From Amycolatopsis regifaucium (GTDB lineage: Bacteria; Actinomycetota; Actinomycetes; Mycobacteriales; Pseudonocardiaceae), in NCBI RefSeq assembly GCF_001613935.1, contig NZ_LQCI01000051.1, positions 62,001 to 126,000 of the forward strand: a DNA stretch of 64,000 bases, given 5' to 3'. The translations under genes were made by a program, and so were the position numbers. Under the pieces are notes generated by a model that had not been told where the DNA came from, did no database searches, and saw only the letters and a program-made list of their open reading frames with translations. Shown piece by piece: positions 18,412-28,739 of the stretch; position 1 is the first letter of the stretch, and the number at the start of each line of letters is the position of its first letter.

Positions 18412-18910
18412 GTGTCCAGCCACTTCGAAGCGATCGGGATCGGCGTCGCCAGCCAGGACGAGTTCCAGCAAAGGGGGATCTCCCTGATCAGCGCGGGCAC
18501 GGCCCGGCAGGTCGCCGAGAAGTCAGCGAGCATGTGTGGACTGATTCCTCCGGCGCCCGGCTGGTCGCGCAGGTCAGCAACGGCGGTCTTGGATTCCTCC
18601 TGCCGTGCCTGGCCGGAACAACGCCCGCGGTACCGGTGCGCGACACTGGAAGACCGAGTGGTCCTCGTCCAGTCCGGCGGGCGGCTCGAGACGGATTCCC
18701 TGGTGCTGGCGGCCCTGGCCGAGGACGTCACCGTGCACGCCGACGCCGAGGCTTACTTTCGCGCTCACGGAACCCTCGTCCGACTGGACGCCGTCCTCTC
18801 AAGCGCTGTTCGACGGCGAAGTCATCGACGTCGCGACTACCGTGAACACCGTTATCGTGGCCGGCACCTTCTTCTTGACCGGAAATCTGGGGCTACAGCC
18901 AACAGAGGCC
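18412..18910 (+). pseudogene. Multiply frameshifted gene of unknown function
   Basis: A GTG at 18412 after AGGAGTGATTC opens MSSHFEAIGIGVASQDEFQQ, but coherent protein sequence then moves between frames: SSGARLVAQVSNGGLGFLLP in one, EDRVVLVQSGGRLETDSLVL plus AALAEDVTVHADAEAYFRAH in another, and SSQALFDGEVIDVATTVNTV plus IVAGTFFLTGNL in a third. At least two or three indels are needed to restore one reading frame. The parent was probably an ordinary protein of about 160 aa. I do not recognise the family. Confidence 0.6.
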
Positions 18911-19084
18911 GCGAAAACCTCGCCGAAGCGGCGACGCTGATTCCGGCGATAGTCCCACCGACGATGCGAGCCCCATAGGCAGGGAAGCGCGGGACATACC
19001 TCCAGGGGAACCGTGCCGCTTCCGGCCACGTCTCAGTGACACTCGATGCTACGGTGTCACACCACTCTGACGGAGGGTCGTCAC

Positions 19085-19771
19085 ATGTCAACTCGGTTCT
19101 TGCCCGTGCTCGTCGCGGGACTCGCTCTGCTGGTCACCGCGTGTTCCGGCGACGGCGGCGGCACCGGAACGGCGGCGACCAGCGGCGATTCACCGTCCGA
19201 TGACTCTGCCACGGCCCAGTCCGGCCCGAAATACTCGCAGTTCGCCGACTTCCCCGGCCAGGCCCTCGTCACCACGGAACCGGGTTTGGACCAGGCGATA
19301 CAGGTGAAGGCCGTCGACGTCGCCTGGACGCCCGAACTGGCAGGCCAGTCGGCGAAGGCGGGAAAGCACTACGTCGCGGTGTATGTGGCCGTGACCGGAG
19401 CGCTCGCCGATCGTGGCGTGCAGCGGGCCAGGATCAAGTACCTGCAGCTTCGTCGCAACAACACGGCCGGGGAACCGTGCGACCCCTACGAGCCGAAGGA
19501 AATCCCCCAGTACTGCTTCACCGAAGCGTGGCCCGCCAGCGACCTCAGGACCGAACTCGCGGACAAGACCTGGCGCGAAGCCACCTGGTCGGCGGACTCC
19601 CTGATGGGCAAAAACCTCGATCGGGGCGAGACCGCGATCGGCGTGGTCGGATTCAGCGTGGCGGACGGCACGAACACCGACGGCCTCCAGCTCTGCGGGC
19701 CGACCAAGGAGATCGAGGTCGACGTCACCCGGTTCCCGTGTGTCCCGATCCCGAAGCCGGACGGTGTGTGA
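19085..19771 (+). CDS. Secreted lipoprotein, unknown function
   Basis: 228 aa from ATG 19085 (GGAGGG upstream). The N-terminus is a lipoprotein signal (LPVLVAGLALLVTAC, lipobox LVTAC), then a Gly/Ser/Thr/Asp-rich spacer. The folded part resembles DUF4352-type immunoglobulin-like lipoproteins (HYVAVYVAVTGALADRGVQR, DRGETAIGVVGFSVADGTNT) and has several Cys (EPCDPYEPKEIPQYC, LCGPTKE, RFPCVP) that may form disulfides. It is anchored to the outer face of the membrane. Role unknown. Confidence 0.8.
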   Translation: MSTRFLPVLVAGLALLVTACSGDGGGTGTAATSGDSPSDDSATAQSGPKYSQFADFPGQALVTTEPGLDQAIQVKAVDVAWTPELAGQSAKAGKHYVAVYVAVTGALADRGVQRARIKYLQLRRNNTAGEPCDPYEPKEIPQYCFTEAWPASDLRTELADKTWREATWSADSLMGKNLDRGETAIGVVGFSVADGTNTDGLQLCGPTKEIEVDVTRFPCVPIPKPDGV

Positions 19772-20207
19772 AGCCGGCCGGCGAGGACGCCCTGGCCCGC
19801 GACGGGGACTGATCAGCGCCCGGCGGCACGACCTCGACTCGACGACCGCGCAGGTCGAAGGTTCGAACGGCGTGACGTCGGGCTCTTTCATGCCTGGCCC
19901 CCTGTCGCGCGGATCCGTTGCCGCACAATGGGCCGATCGGCCGCACGGCAGTTCTGCAGGCAGGTGTTTCATCGGAATTTAATCGACCCTCGATAGCGTG
20001 TGGCCGAGAGATTGATGCCTCGCCCTCGCGGATGAATGGGCTGGGCACAGAAGGGGATGTTCCTCCGGATGCACTAATCCGGCGACGACCATTTGATCGA
20101 TCGCCTTTCTTTGCCCGCATCACCGCTCGATCCCGTGCGCGACAGCGTTTGTCGCTCTTTGCCGGGGCCTGATAGCCACATTCACTGATCCAGAGGGGGT
20201 CGGGGGC
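19772..20207. other. Intergenic region upstream of the giant RHS gene
   Basis: No convincing gene. The stretch around 19970-20010 is AT-richer than average and may hold the RHS promoter. A strong ribosome-binding site (GAGGGGG near 20191) precedes ATG 20208. Confidence 0.5.
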
Positions 20208-23200
20208 ATGTCTGCCTTCGCGTGGGCTCGTCCAGTTCGTCATCACCACAAGGCAGTCGTGGTGGCCTTGATCCTGGCGTTGGTGGCGATGGCGGTCCCG
20301 GGCGCGGCTCCGCCCACCTCGGTGCGCGGGGCAGGGCAGGCATCAGGCGCGGAGGGGGCGGTGGCCGCTCCGGAGCATCCGGAGGGAACCTCGTTCAATC
20401 CGAATCAGATCAAGGACATCAAAGCGGCCGATCCAGGGGCCGGGGTGAACCTGATCGCGCCACCGTCGGCGAACAACTCCGGCGATGCGCGGATGTCCTA
20501 CCCGCTCGAGGTGCCCAAGGGACGGGCGGGTCTGGAGCCGAAGCTGGCGGTGGCGTACAGCTCCGGAGGCGCGAACGGCTGGCTGGGTGCCGGGTGGGAC
20601 GTCGCCATGCCGACGGTCACGGTCGACACCCGCTGGGGAGTACCGCGGTATGACGTGGCTCTGGAGACGGAGACCTACCTCCTGAACGGTGAGCAGCTCA
20701 CCCCCGTCGCCCACCGGGGCGAGTTGCAGAAGCGGACGGCGGAGAAGGTCTTCCACGCACGCGTGGAAAGCCGGTTCGACCGGATCGTGCGCCACGGGGA
20801 CAACCCGGCCGGTTACTGGTGGGAGGTCACCGACAAGGCGGGCACTCGCATGCTGTTCGGCGGAGCGGCCGATACGACGTTGACCGACAACGCGGGCCGC
20901 ATCGCGACGTGGGCGGTGCGCGAGGTCCGTGACACCAACGACAACCGCATGCGTTACCGCTACGCGCGGGTGAACGACGGTGGGACCGAGAAGTCGACGG
21001 TGGCGGGCAGCAACCTGTATCCGCAGCGGATCACCTACACCGGCCACGGTGACGTCGAAGGCAAATACTCGGTGACGTTCCTGCGTGACCGGGACCGCGG
21101 TGAGCCTCGTCGCGGCGATGTGCAGATCGACGCCAGGGGCGGGTTCAAGAAGGTGACCGCCGACCTGCTGCGGCGGGTCGAGGTCAAGCTGGACGACCAG
21201 CTGATCCGGGCCTACGAGCTGAACTACCGGACCGGCGCGTTCGCGAAAACGCTGCTGGCGTCGGTGTCTCAGTTCGGCGAGGACAACAAACTGTTCAACA
21301 CCCACTCGTTCGACTACTTCGACGACGTGCGTGACCAGGCGGGCAACTACACCGGGTTCGCCGACGCCGCCGGTTGGCCGGTCCCGGATGACGACCTTGG
21401 TGTGAACATCCGTGAAGGTGAGGCGAGCGCGATCTCGGCGAGCACCTCCGTCGGATTCGGCGCGCACTTGTTCGCCGGCTACAACGTGCAGGGGCTGCCG
21501 GTCAAGCAGGGGGGCGTCGGGCTGAAGGTCGGGTTCAACGCCGGACAGTCCGATGGCCTGTCGGCACTGGTGGACGTGAACGGCGACAACCTGCCGGACA
21601 AGGTGTTCCGCAAGAACAACGACGTGTACTACCGACCCAATCTGAGCACACCGGGAGGTACACCGAAGTTCGGGGACACACCGCTGAAGTTGCGTGACCT
21701 TCCGGGTATTTCCACCGAGCGGACGTTGTCGGGCACGATCGGTGTCGAGGCTTTCGTCGCCGCTATCGCCGCGCAGCTGGACTTCGTGGGGACCACGACC
21801 ACGTCGGATCGGTTCTTCAGCGACGTCAACGGTGACGGCATCACCGACCTGGTCGACAACGGCGGCGTGTTGTTCGGCTACCTGGACGCCAACGGGCAGC
21901 CCGCCTACAGCGCGGATTCCACCCGCACCCCGGTGCCGGTCGGCGGTGGCGCGGTGACCGGGGAGATCGTCGGTGACCAGACCGCCCAGTTCAACCAGCA
22001 GGTCGACAACTCGCCGCTGCTGGACTCGGTGCGCCGCTGGGTCGCGCCGTTCAGCGGCACCGTCCGCGTCGACGGCCGGGTGCAACTGACCGTGGACCCC
22101 TCGCCCGCGCGCGCCGCGTACACCAAGGCCGACGGTGTGCGGGTCACCATCCAGGCCAAGGACACCGAACTCTGGGCGCAACGAATCGGCCCGGACGACC
22201 ACACCGAGTTCACCCCGGCCAATGTGTCGGCGATCGCGGTGAAGAAGGGCGACGCGCTCTACTTCCGCACACAGTCCATTCTGGACGGAAAGTACGACAC
22301 GGTGGCGTGGGACCCGACGATCAGCTACACCGACCTGGCGGCAGGCACGGACGTGAACGGGCTGGCGAACACCGTGTTCCGCGCGTCGTCGGACTTCACG
22401 CTCGGCGGCCGCTCATCGCAGGTGATGGTGCCGGTGACCGGCACGCTTCAGCTGACCGGTGACGTGGTCAAGAGCAAGGTGACCTCGGACGACGTGACCG
22501 TGGTGATCACGAAGGGCAACGGGGTGCACGCTCCGGCGGAGGTGTTCCGCAAGGTCCTGCCTGCCGGGTCGACCGGGACCACCACGATCGACATGAGCCT
22601 TCCGGTCAGCCAGTTCGAGAAGATGTCATGGCACATCAGGACCGACTCCCCGATCGACGTTTCCGCGGTGTCCTGGGTGCCGAAGGCGCACTACACGGCC
22701 GCGCCGGGGGTGGAGTCCCTGGTCGACGACAAGGGTCGGCCGACGCTGGTGATCAGCCCGCCGGTCGACGTGGACATGTACCCCGCCGACACCCTCACAG
22801 CGCCGCAGCAGACCTACAAGGTGACCAAGACCGGCAAGTTGCGGGTCCGGCCGAGCGTGAAGCTCAACTTCGGCTTCCCCGGCGCGACCAAGATCGCGTT
22901 CACCGTCAAGAAACGCGGCGGGCAGCTGTTGGGCAAGCGGGTCGTCGACATCGTCAATGGGCAGTACGGCTCGCCCGGCCAGGACCTGGACGTGGTCGTC
23001 CCGGTCACTGAGGGCGACGAGCTGTATTTCGACCACTCCACAACGGATTCCAATCTGTTCGGTTTGGTCGCCGAACAGTCCGCGAAGGTCACCTACGATC
23101 TCTCGTCCCCATGGCCGACGTTCAGCCCGGCGCCGAGCGCGGCACACGGCTCCGCCCGCCAGGGCGCGTTCCCGCAGCCGTACCGCGGTTGGGGTGTGAT

Positions 23201-26200
23201 CGGCTATCAGGCCAACCGCGACCGCGCCACCCAACCGATCAAGCAGGCCGAACTCGCGATCGACCAGAGTTTCAAGGACGCCTTGCCCCGGGAACCCAAG
23301 GAAGCCGACATCGCGGGGTTCGCCGCGAACCCCCGGATCCCCATGCCCCGGCTGGCGATCTTCGCTCCGAACCCGGCCAAAGGCGGCTGGGCGGCGCAGG
23401 ACGAGTCGTCCTGGTTCACCGGCACCATGGCGACCAGCTCCCGGCTCGGTGCGGACACCATCGATGTGGTCACCGACGCCGATGTCGCCGGTGACCGCAC
23501 GGTGATGCGTCGCGGCGTGACCGGTCAGGTGTCCGGCACGCTGTCCGCCGGTCCGTTCGGGGGCACCGTCGTCGGTGGCATCACCGCCGGGTCGGTGGAC
23601 TACGTCGACCTCAACGGTGACCGGTTCCCGGATGTGGTCGGCGCCAAAGAGATCCAGTTCACGGACATGAACGGCGCCCTCGGCTCCCGACGGGGGACTC
23701 TCGGCGGCAACGTCCGCGAAACCGACAACCTGTCCGGCAACGTGTCGTACTCCGCGGGCAGCGAGGCCGCGACCCTGGCCAGCGCGCTGGGTCTGGCCGC
23801 ACCCGAAGCCGGCAGCAGCAACAACACCGCCACCAACGGCCCGGTCCAACCGGCGCTCGGGATCGGTGGCAGCCTCGGCGGGGGTGAGTCCGACACCCGC
23901 GTCGATCTGATCGACATCAACGGTGACGGCCTTCCGGACAAGGTCTTCGCCAACGGCGACGCGCAACTCAACCTCGGCTACAGCTTCGCGGCCCGCGAAC
24001 CGTGGTCGGCCGGACCGATCAACGACGCCTCCACCCGCAACCTGGGCGTCAACCTCGGGTTCAACGTCGACAACTACGGCTTCGCCGGGGGTCTCTCCGC
24101 CGAACTCGGCACCTCGTTCACCAACGCCAGCATGCTCGACGTCAACGGCGACGGTCTCACCGACCGCGTCTTCACCGACGGCGCCAACCCGATCAAGGTG
24201 GCCGTCAACACCGGCACCGGTTTCACCGCCCCCACTCCGTTCCGCGGCAGCTTCACCGACATCGCCGTGGACAAGAACGCCACCCTCGGCGCGGGCGTCT
24301 ACTTCACGTTCCCTGTCCCCACCCCGATCGGCACCTTCGTGTTCAATCCCGGCGTCAACGCTTCCACCGGCATCGGCCGCGCCGAGATCGGCTTGCGTGA
24401 CGTCAACGGCGACGGGCTGGCGGATCACGTCAAATCCACTCGTGACAACGAGCTGCTGGTCGCGGTCAACAAGACCGGCCGTACCAATCTGCTTCGCACG
24501 GTGAACCGGCCGTTGGGTGGACGGGTCGAACTGGACTACACCCGTACCGGCAACAGCCAGGCCATGCCCGAAGCCCGCTGGGTGCTGTCCCGCACCACCG
24601 TGTCCGACGGCCACCCCGGCGACGGCGCCGACACCCAGCTCACCACCTATCGTTACGAACAGGGCAAATACGATCGGCTCGAACGCGAATTCCACGGCTT
24701 CGGCAAGGTCGTCACCGAACAGCGTGACCCCGGCTCGGCCGAGGCGCTCTATCGCTCGACCACCGACGAGTACCGTACGGACGGTCCGCACACCCGTGGG
24801 TTGCTCGCCCGTACTCTCACCACCGACGGCACGGGGCGGCCCTTCGCCGAAACCGTCAACACCTATCAGCTCCGCGACACCGCGCCGGGCAGTGCGTTCG
24901 CGGCACTGTCCCGGGTGGACAAACGTTTCTACGAGGGCGTCGAGAAACCCGGCAAGTCCACCTACACCGAAATGTCGTATGACGACTACGGCAACCTGAT
25001 CCGCTCGTTCGACGCCGCCGACGAGGGTGTTTCCGACGACGTGGAGACCATCTACCGCTACACCGCCTCCGACCCGGCTTGCCGGGCACGCAACCTGGTC
25101 GGTACCGCCAATCTGTTCAACCAGCGCGGCACCACCGGCAGCACCGCGTCGAGGCACAGTGAATCCACAGTGGACTGCGTAACGGGCGCGGTGCGGCAGG
25201 TCCGCCAGTACCTCACCGACACCGTCTCGGCCGACACCGACCTGGAGTACTTCCCGGACGGGAACCTGAAGTCGGTCACCAAACCGGCCAACAAGACCGG
25301 TCAACGTTACCGGTTGGACTACGGCTACGACACCATCGTCGGCGTCCACGTCGAGTCTATTGTGGACAGCTTCGGGCTGCGATCGGGCGCGACGCACAAT
25401 CTGAAGTACGGGCAACCCGACCGCACCACCGATCAGAACGGTCAGCAGGTGCTGCGCGGCTACGACAGTGCCGGGCGTTTGGACACGGTCACCGGACCGT
25501 ACGAGATCGGGTCGGGCAAGGTCACGATCGACTTCGACTATCACCCCGAAGCCGCGGTCCCCTATGCCACGACCCGGCACCTCGACCGCGACGCCACCGG
25601 TATCCGTGAGGACACCATCGACACCGTCACCTTCTCCGACGGTCTCAAACGCGTGCTGCAGACGAAGAAGGACGCGTCGGTCGCGAACAATCCCGGTGAC
25701 ACACCCGAGGAGGTCATGACGGTGTCCGGCCGCACCAAGTTCGACTTCCTCGGCCGCGCTGTGGAGCAGTACCACCCGATCACCGAACCCAAGGGCAAGG
25801 GCAACGCCGCGTTCAACGCCGCCTTCGACACGGTGGTTCCGACTCGCGTGTCGTTCGATGTGCTGGACCGGCCGGTCAAGACGGTCCAGCCGGACGAGGT
25901 CACGACCACCGTGGCCTACGGGTTCGGCCCCGACCGCGCCGGTGTCACCCGGTTCGAAACCATCGCGACCGACGGCAACGGCAAACAGAAGCGCAGCTAC
26001 ACCGACCTGCGGGAAAAGACCACCGCGGTCAAGGAATTCAACCCGGCGGGTGGACAGGCGGTGATCTGGACCAGCTACGACTACGACTCGCTGGGTCAGC
26101 TCACCACCGTGGTGGACGACAAGACCAACACCACGCGCTCCGGCTACGACGCTCTCGGCCGTCGCACCGTCCTGGAAAGCCCCGATGCGGGTCGCACCGA

Positions 26201-28511
26201 GACGCGCTACGACCTGGCCGGGAACCCGACGGCGAAGATCACCGCGAACCTGAAGGCAACGGGCAAGCAGGTCGAGTACGACTACGACCACAACCGTCTC
26301 ACCGCGGTCCGCTACCCGGCCTTCCCGGCCGACAACGTCACCTACACCCACGGCGCATCCGGTGCGCCGGACAACGCCGCCGGGCGGGTCACCGAGATCC
26401 GCGACGCTGCCGGGACCCTCACCCGCGGCTACGGACCACTGGGTGAGACCACCAGGGAAACCCGCACCATCAAGATCACCGGACAGGCGGATCGCAGCTA
26501 CACCACCGGATGGCGCTTCGACACGTTCAACCGAGTCCTGCAGATGACCTACCCCGATGGGGAGATCCTCCGCTACGACTACGACACCGGCGGCGAGGTC
26601 ACCCGCGCCGCGGGGGCCAAGAACGGCACCGACTACCTCTACCTCGGCCGCCTCGACTACGACAAGTTCGGCCAGAAAGTCCAGCAGCAGACCGGGAACG
26701 GGGTGCGCACCACCTACACCTACGACCAGGCCGACCGCCGGCTCGCCACCCTGAAGTCGAAAACACCGGGTGCCACCGAGTTCCAGAACCTCGGTTACAC
26801 CTACGACAAGGTCGGCAACGTCATCGCCCTGACCAACAACACGCCACAGAACCCGACGATCGGTGGCCCGAGCAGTCAAACCTTCGGCTACGACGACCTC
26901 TACCAGCTCACCTCCGCCAGCGGCCAGTACACGACCAAGAGCAACCAGCAGGACAAATACACCCTGGCGCTGAGCTACGACTCCATTCACAACACCACCA
27001 CCAAAACCCAGCATCACGAGATCACCGGCACGACCACTCAAGCGGCGTCGCTGAACCGCGGGTCGAGTCCTGTGTCGCCGGTCGGTGGTGGCGGAGGGAG
27101 CCCGGCGTCGCCAGGCCCACTGACGGTCGGACCGATCGAGCCGGTCGGGGGTCAGGACGAGACCAGCTACGACTACAAGTACGACTACGGCAGTGGAAAA
27201 CCGCACGCGCCGAGCACGGTCGGCCCGATCACCCAGGCCTACGACCCGAACGGCAACCTCACCGACACGGTGAACACCGCCGAGGGCGGGAAACGACGCC
27301 AGTACGTGTGGGATGACGAGAACCGGCTCGCCTGTAACCAGGACACCGCCACGGCGACGGTCCCGCAAACCCCGGCAGGATGCCAGGGAGCCACTGTCGG
27401 CTACACCTACGACGCGGCAGGCGAACGCGTCATCAAACAGGGTGACGGCCTGTCCCTCTACCCCAACCGTGGCTACAGCGAACGGAACGGGACCGGCTTC
27501 AAGCACATTTTCGTCGGCGACAGTCGCCTCACCACCAAAACCGTCGCCGCCAGCGACCCCGAGAACGCCCAGTCCTACTTCCATGCCGACCATCTCGGCT
27601 CTGCCGGCTACGTCACCGACAGGCAAGGCAACGTCACCGAGCACCTCGAATACATGCCGTTCGGCGAGACGTGGGTGGAAGAAAGGACGAGCCAAAGCGG
27701 TATACCGTACAAGTTCACCGGCAAGGAACTCGACGAGGAAACCGGTCTCTACTACCACGGGGCTCGCTACTACAACCCGAGAACGCAACTTTGGGCGAGC
27801 GCGGATCCGGCTCTTGCCGACTACTTGGATACCGACCTCGCGGGCGGCATCAGCGAACCCCTCAACCTCGCCGCATACACCTACGTCCACAACAATCCGG
27901 TGAAACTCACCGACCCCTCCGGAAGAGCGCCCGTGGTCGACCCGCTGACCCGGCGGGAAATGGAGATTCAATTCCCGCTGACGCCGAAGACCGGCGAGCG
28001 AGTGCTGTACTCGAAATTACGTCATGAAAGACTGGTCTCCCCGGCGGAAAAGGCCATTTTCGATCAGACCAGTCTTAGCGATCTACTCTTGATGAGCAAC
28101 CTCTCCGACGAGGCCGCGGCCAACGCAGCCGGCCATTTCGGCGCCGGTGCCCCAGGACGCGGCGAGGACGGGACGCGGGACGGTGACATCGGCAACGCGC
28201 ATCAACACGCGTTGTGGAACGCCTTGCTGACGAAGTACTTCGACAAGGAGAAGGCCAAAGAGCTCACCGACGCCCATGAGGCGTGGAAGGGCAACAACAA
28301 CCCTACGGCCGAATTGATGGACCTGTACAACAACCAGGTGGGCCGGAACGTCGCCGTCGAGCTCGCCGCGAAGCTCGGCCGTCAACCCACCGACACGGAG
28401 CTCGCCGAGGCGGTCAAGAACGCCGTCACCAGCGGGAGAACCGTCATGATGGTCAACCCGGAGGATCCGAATAGCGAGCTCCAGTGGACAGGACCAATCA
28501 ACGGTCGATGA
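20208..28511 (+). CDS. Giant SpvB/FG-GAP/RHS protein with C-terminal toxin-like tip
   Basis: 2767 aa. Residues 15-33 are a signal/anchor helix (AVVVALILALVAMAVPGAAP). An SpvB-type domain follows (YPLEVPKGRAGLEPKLAVAY, then WLGAGWDV). FG-GAP/VCBS motifs recur near residues 455, 545, 1135, 1235, 1310 and 1400 (e.g. DVNGDNLPDKVF, DINGDGLPDKVF, DVNGDGLTDRVF). YD-repeats occupy roughly 1450-2440. The RHS core is YFHADHLGSAGYVTD ... GLYYHGARYYNPRTQLWASA, ending NNPVKLTDPSGRAP near 2575. The remaining ~190 residues are a separate tip with GDIGNAHQHALWNALL, TDAHEAWKG and MDLYNNQVGRNVA, a His/Asp/Asn pattern like DUF6973 domains. RHS proteins encapsulate and deliver such tips. No immunity gene is seen downstream. 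Confidence 0.92.
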   Translation: MSAFAWARPVRHHHKAVVVALILALVAMAVPGAAPPTSVRGAGQASGAEGAVAAPEHPEGTSFNPNQIKDIKAADPGAGVNLIAPPSANNSGDARMSYPLEVPKGRAGLEPKLAVAYSSGGANGWLGAGWDVAMPTVTVDTRWGVPRYDVALETETYLLNGEQLTPVAHRGELQKRTAEKVFHARVESRFDRIVRHGDNPAGYWWEVTDKAGTRMLFGGAADTTLTDNAGRIATWAVREVRDTNDNRMRYRYARVNDGGTEKSTVAGSNLYPQRITYTGHGDVEGKYSVTFLRDRDRGEPRRGDVQIDARGGFKKVTADLLRRVEVKLDDQLIRAYELNYRTGAFAKTLLASVSQFGEDNKLFNTHSFDYFDDVRDQAGNYTGFADAAGWPVPDDDLGVNIREGEASAISASTSVGFGAHLFAGYNVQGLPVKQGGVGLKVGFNAGQSDGLSALVDVNGDNLPDKVFRKNNDVYYRPNLSTPGGTPKFGDTPLKLRDLPGISTERTLSGTIGVEAFVAAIAAQLDFVGTTTTSDRFFSDVNGDGITDLVDNGGVLFGYLDANGQPAYSADSTRTPVPVGGGAVTGEIVGDQTAQFNQQVDNSPLLDSVRRWVAPFSGTVRVDGRVQLTVDPSPARAAYTKADGVRVTIQAKDTELWAQRIGPDDHTEFTPANVSAIAVKKGDALYFRTQSILDGKYDTVAWDPTISYTDLAAGTDVNGLANTVFRASSDFTLGGRSSQVMVPVTGTLQLTGDVVKSKVTSDDVTVVITKGNGVHAPAEVFRKVLPAGSTGTTTIDMSLPVSQFEKMSWHIRTDSPIDVSAVSWVPKAHYTAAPGVESLVDDKGRPTLVISPPVDVDMYPADTLTAPQQTYKVTKTGKLRVRPSVKLNFGFPGATKIAFTVKKRGGQLLGKRVVDIVNGQYGSPGQDLDVVVPVTEGDELYFDHSTTDSNLFGLVAEQSAKVTYDLSSPWPTFSPAPSAAHGSARQGAFPQPYRGWGVIGYQANRDRATQPIKQAELAIDQSFKDALPREPKEADIAGFAANPRIPMPRLAIFAPNPAKGGWAAQDESSWFTGTMATSSRLGADTIDVVTDADVAGDRTVMRRGVTGQVSGTLSAGPFGGTVVGGITAGSVDYVDLNGDRFPDVVGAKEIQFTDMNGALGSRRGTLGGNVRETDNLSGNVSYSAGSEAATLASALGLAAPEAGSSNNTATNGPVQPALGIGGSLGGGESDTRVDLIDINGDGLPDKVFANGDAQLNLGYSFAAREPWSAGPINDASTRNLGVNLGFNVDNYGFAGGLSAELGTSFTNASMLDVNGDGLTDRVFTDGANPIKVAVNTGTGFTAPTPFRGSFTDIAVDKNATLGAGVYFTFPVPTPIGTFVFNPGVNASTGIGRAEIGLRDVNGDGLADHVKSTRDNELLVAVNKTGRTNLLRTVNRPLGGRVELDYTRTGNSQAMPEARWVLSRTTVSDGHPGDGADTQLTTYRYEQGKYDRLEREFHGFGKVVTEQRDPGSAEALYRSTTDEYRTDGPHTRGLLARTLTTDGTGRPFAETVNTYQLRDTAPGSAFAALSRVDKRFYEGVEKPGKSTYTEMSYDDYGNLIRSFDAADEGVSDDVETIYRYTASDPACRARNLVGTANLFNQRGTTGSTASRHSESTVDCVTGAVRQVRQYLTDTVSADTDLEYFPDGNLKSVTKPANKTGQRYRLDYGYDTIVGVHVESIVDSFGLRSGATHNLKYGQPDRTTDQNGQQVLRGYDSAGRLDTVTGPYEIGSGKVTIDFDYHPEAAVPYATTRHLDRDATGIREDTIDTVTFSDGLKRVLQTKKDASVANNPGDTPEEVMTVSGRTKFDFLGRAVEQYHPITEPKGKGNAAFNAAFDTVVPTRVSFDVLDRPVKTVQPDEVTTTVAYGFGPDRAGVTRFETIATDGNGKQKRSYTDLREKTTAVKEFNPAGGQAVIWTSYDYDSLGQLTTVVDDKTNTTRSGYDALGRRTVLESPDAGRTETRYDLAGNPTAKITANLKATGKQVEYDYDHNRLTAVRYPAFPADNVTYTHGASGAPDNAAGRVTEIRDAAGTLTRGYGPLGETTRETRTIKITGQADRSYTTGWRFDTFNRVLQMTYPDGEILRYDYDTGGEVTRAAGAKNGTDYLYLGRLDYDKFGQKVQQQTGNGVRTTYTYDQADRRLATLKSKTPGATEFQNLGYTYDKVGNVIALTNNTPQNPTIGGPSSQTFGYDDLYQLTSASGQYTTKSNQQDKYTLALSYDSIHNTTTKTQHHEITGTTTQAASLNRGSSPVSPVGGGGGSPASPGPLTVGPIEPVGGQDETSYDYKYDYGSGKPHAPSTVGPITQAYDPNGNLTDTVNTAEGGKRRQYVWDDENRLACNQDTATATVPQTPAGCQGATVGYTYDAAGERVIKQGDGLSLYPNRGYSERNGTGFKHIFVGDSRLTTKTVAASDPENAQSYFHADHLGSAGYVTDRQGNVTEHLEYMPFGETWVEERTSQSGIPYKFTGKELDEETGLYYHGARYYNPRTQLWASADPALADYLDTDLAGGISEPLNLAAYTYVHNNPVKLTDPSGRAPVVDPLTRREMEIQFPLTPKTGERVLYSKLRHERLVSPAEKAIFDQTSLSDLLLMSNLSDEAAANAAGHFGAGAPGRGEDGTRDGDIGNAHQHALWNALLTKYFDKEKAKELTDAHEAWKGNNNPTAELMDLYNNQVGRNVAVELAAKLGRQPTDTELAEAVKNAVTSGRTVMMVNPEDPNSELQWTGPINGR

Positions 28512-28520
28512 GGCAGGGAT

Positions 28521-28536
28521 CGTGAGTGGCGATTCG
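28521..28536 (+). repeat. Dispersed 3'-end element, copy 1 (core)
   Basis: Core CGTGAGTGGCGATTCG begins 9 nt after the RHS stop codon and is oriented with that gene. The same 16-mer occurs at 36625-36640 and, on the other strand, at 40076-40091. Confidence 0.8.
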
Positions 28537-28565
28537 AGTCGGTGAGAGATAAAGCAAATGTGGCT

Positions 28566-28620
28566 TGTCCTGAAGGCTCCCTTTCAGACGTCGAAAGTCT
28601 CAAAGGGAGCCTTCAGGACA
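28566..28620. terminator. Strong stem-loop after the RHS gene
   Basis: A perfect 19-bp inverted repeat (left arm TGTCCTGAAGGCTCCCTTT, right arm its exact complement at 28602-28620) with a 17-nt loop that can pair further (AGAC/GTCT). It lies 55 nt after the RHS stop and may terminate transcription. Its arm resembles the palindrome at 60418-60464, so it may also be a member of a repeat family. Confidence 0.65.
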
Positions 28621-28739
28621 TCAGGCTTCGACGCTGGGCAGCGGGCGCCGACCTTGAGGGAACCCGCGCTGACTCCCGGCCGCTCTTCTCACCCCCAAAG
28701 GGACGCCCTTGCCGAGGGCACCGGCCGCTCAGCGACCCG

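Noticed and set aside
19850..19880. GGTTCGAA resembling a tRNA T-loop
   Set aside because: No acceptor stem, anticodon arm or D-arm could be folded around it.
20343..22202. A 619-codon minus-strand frame
   Set aside because: Antisense to the SpvB part of the same gene and without motifs.
22626..27971. A 1781-codon open frame on the minus strand
   Set aside because: It lies wholly antisense to the RHS gene; its Val/Gly/Arg-rich residues have no domain, as expected of the mirror frame of a GC-rich gene.
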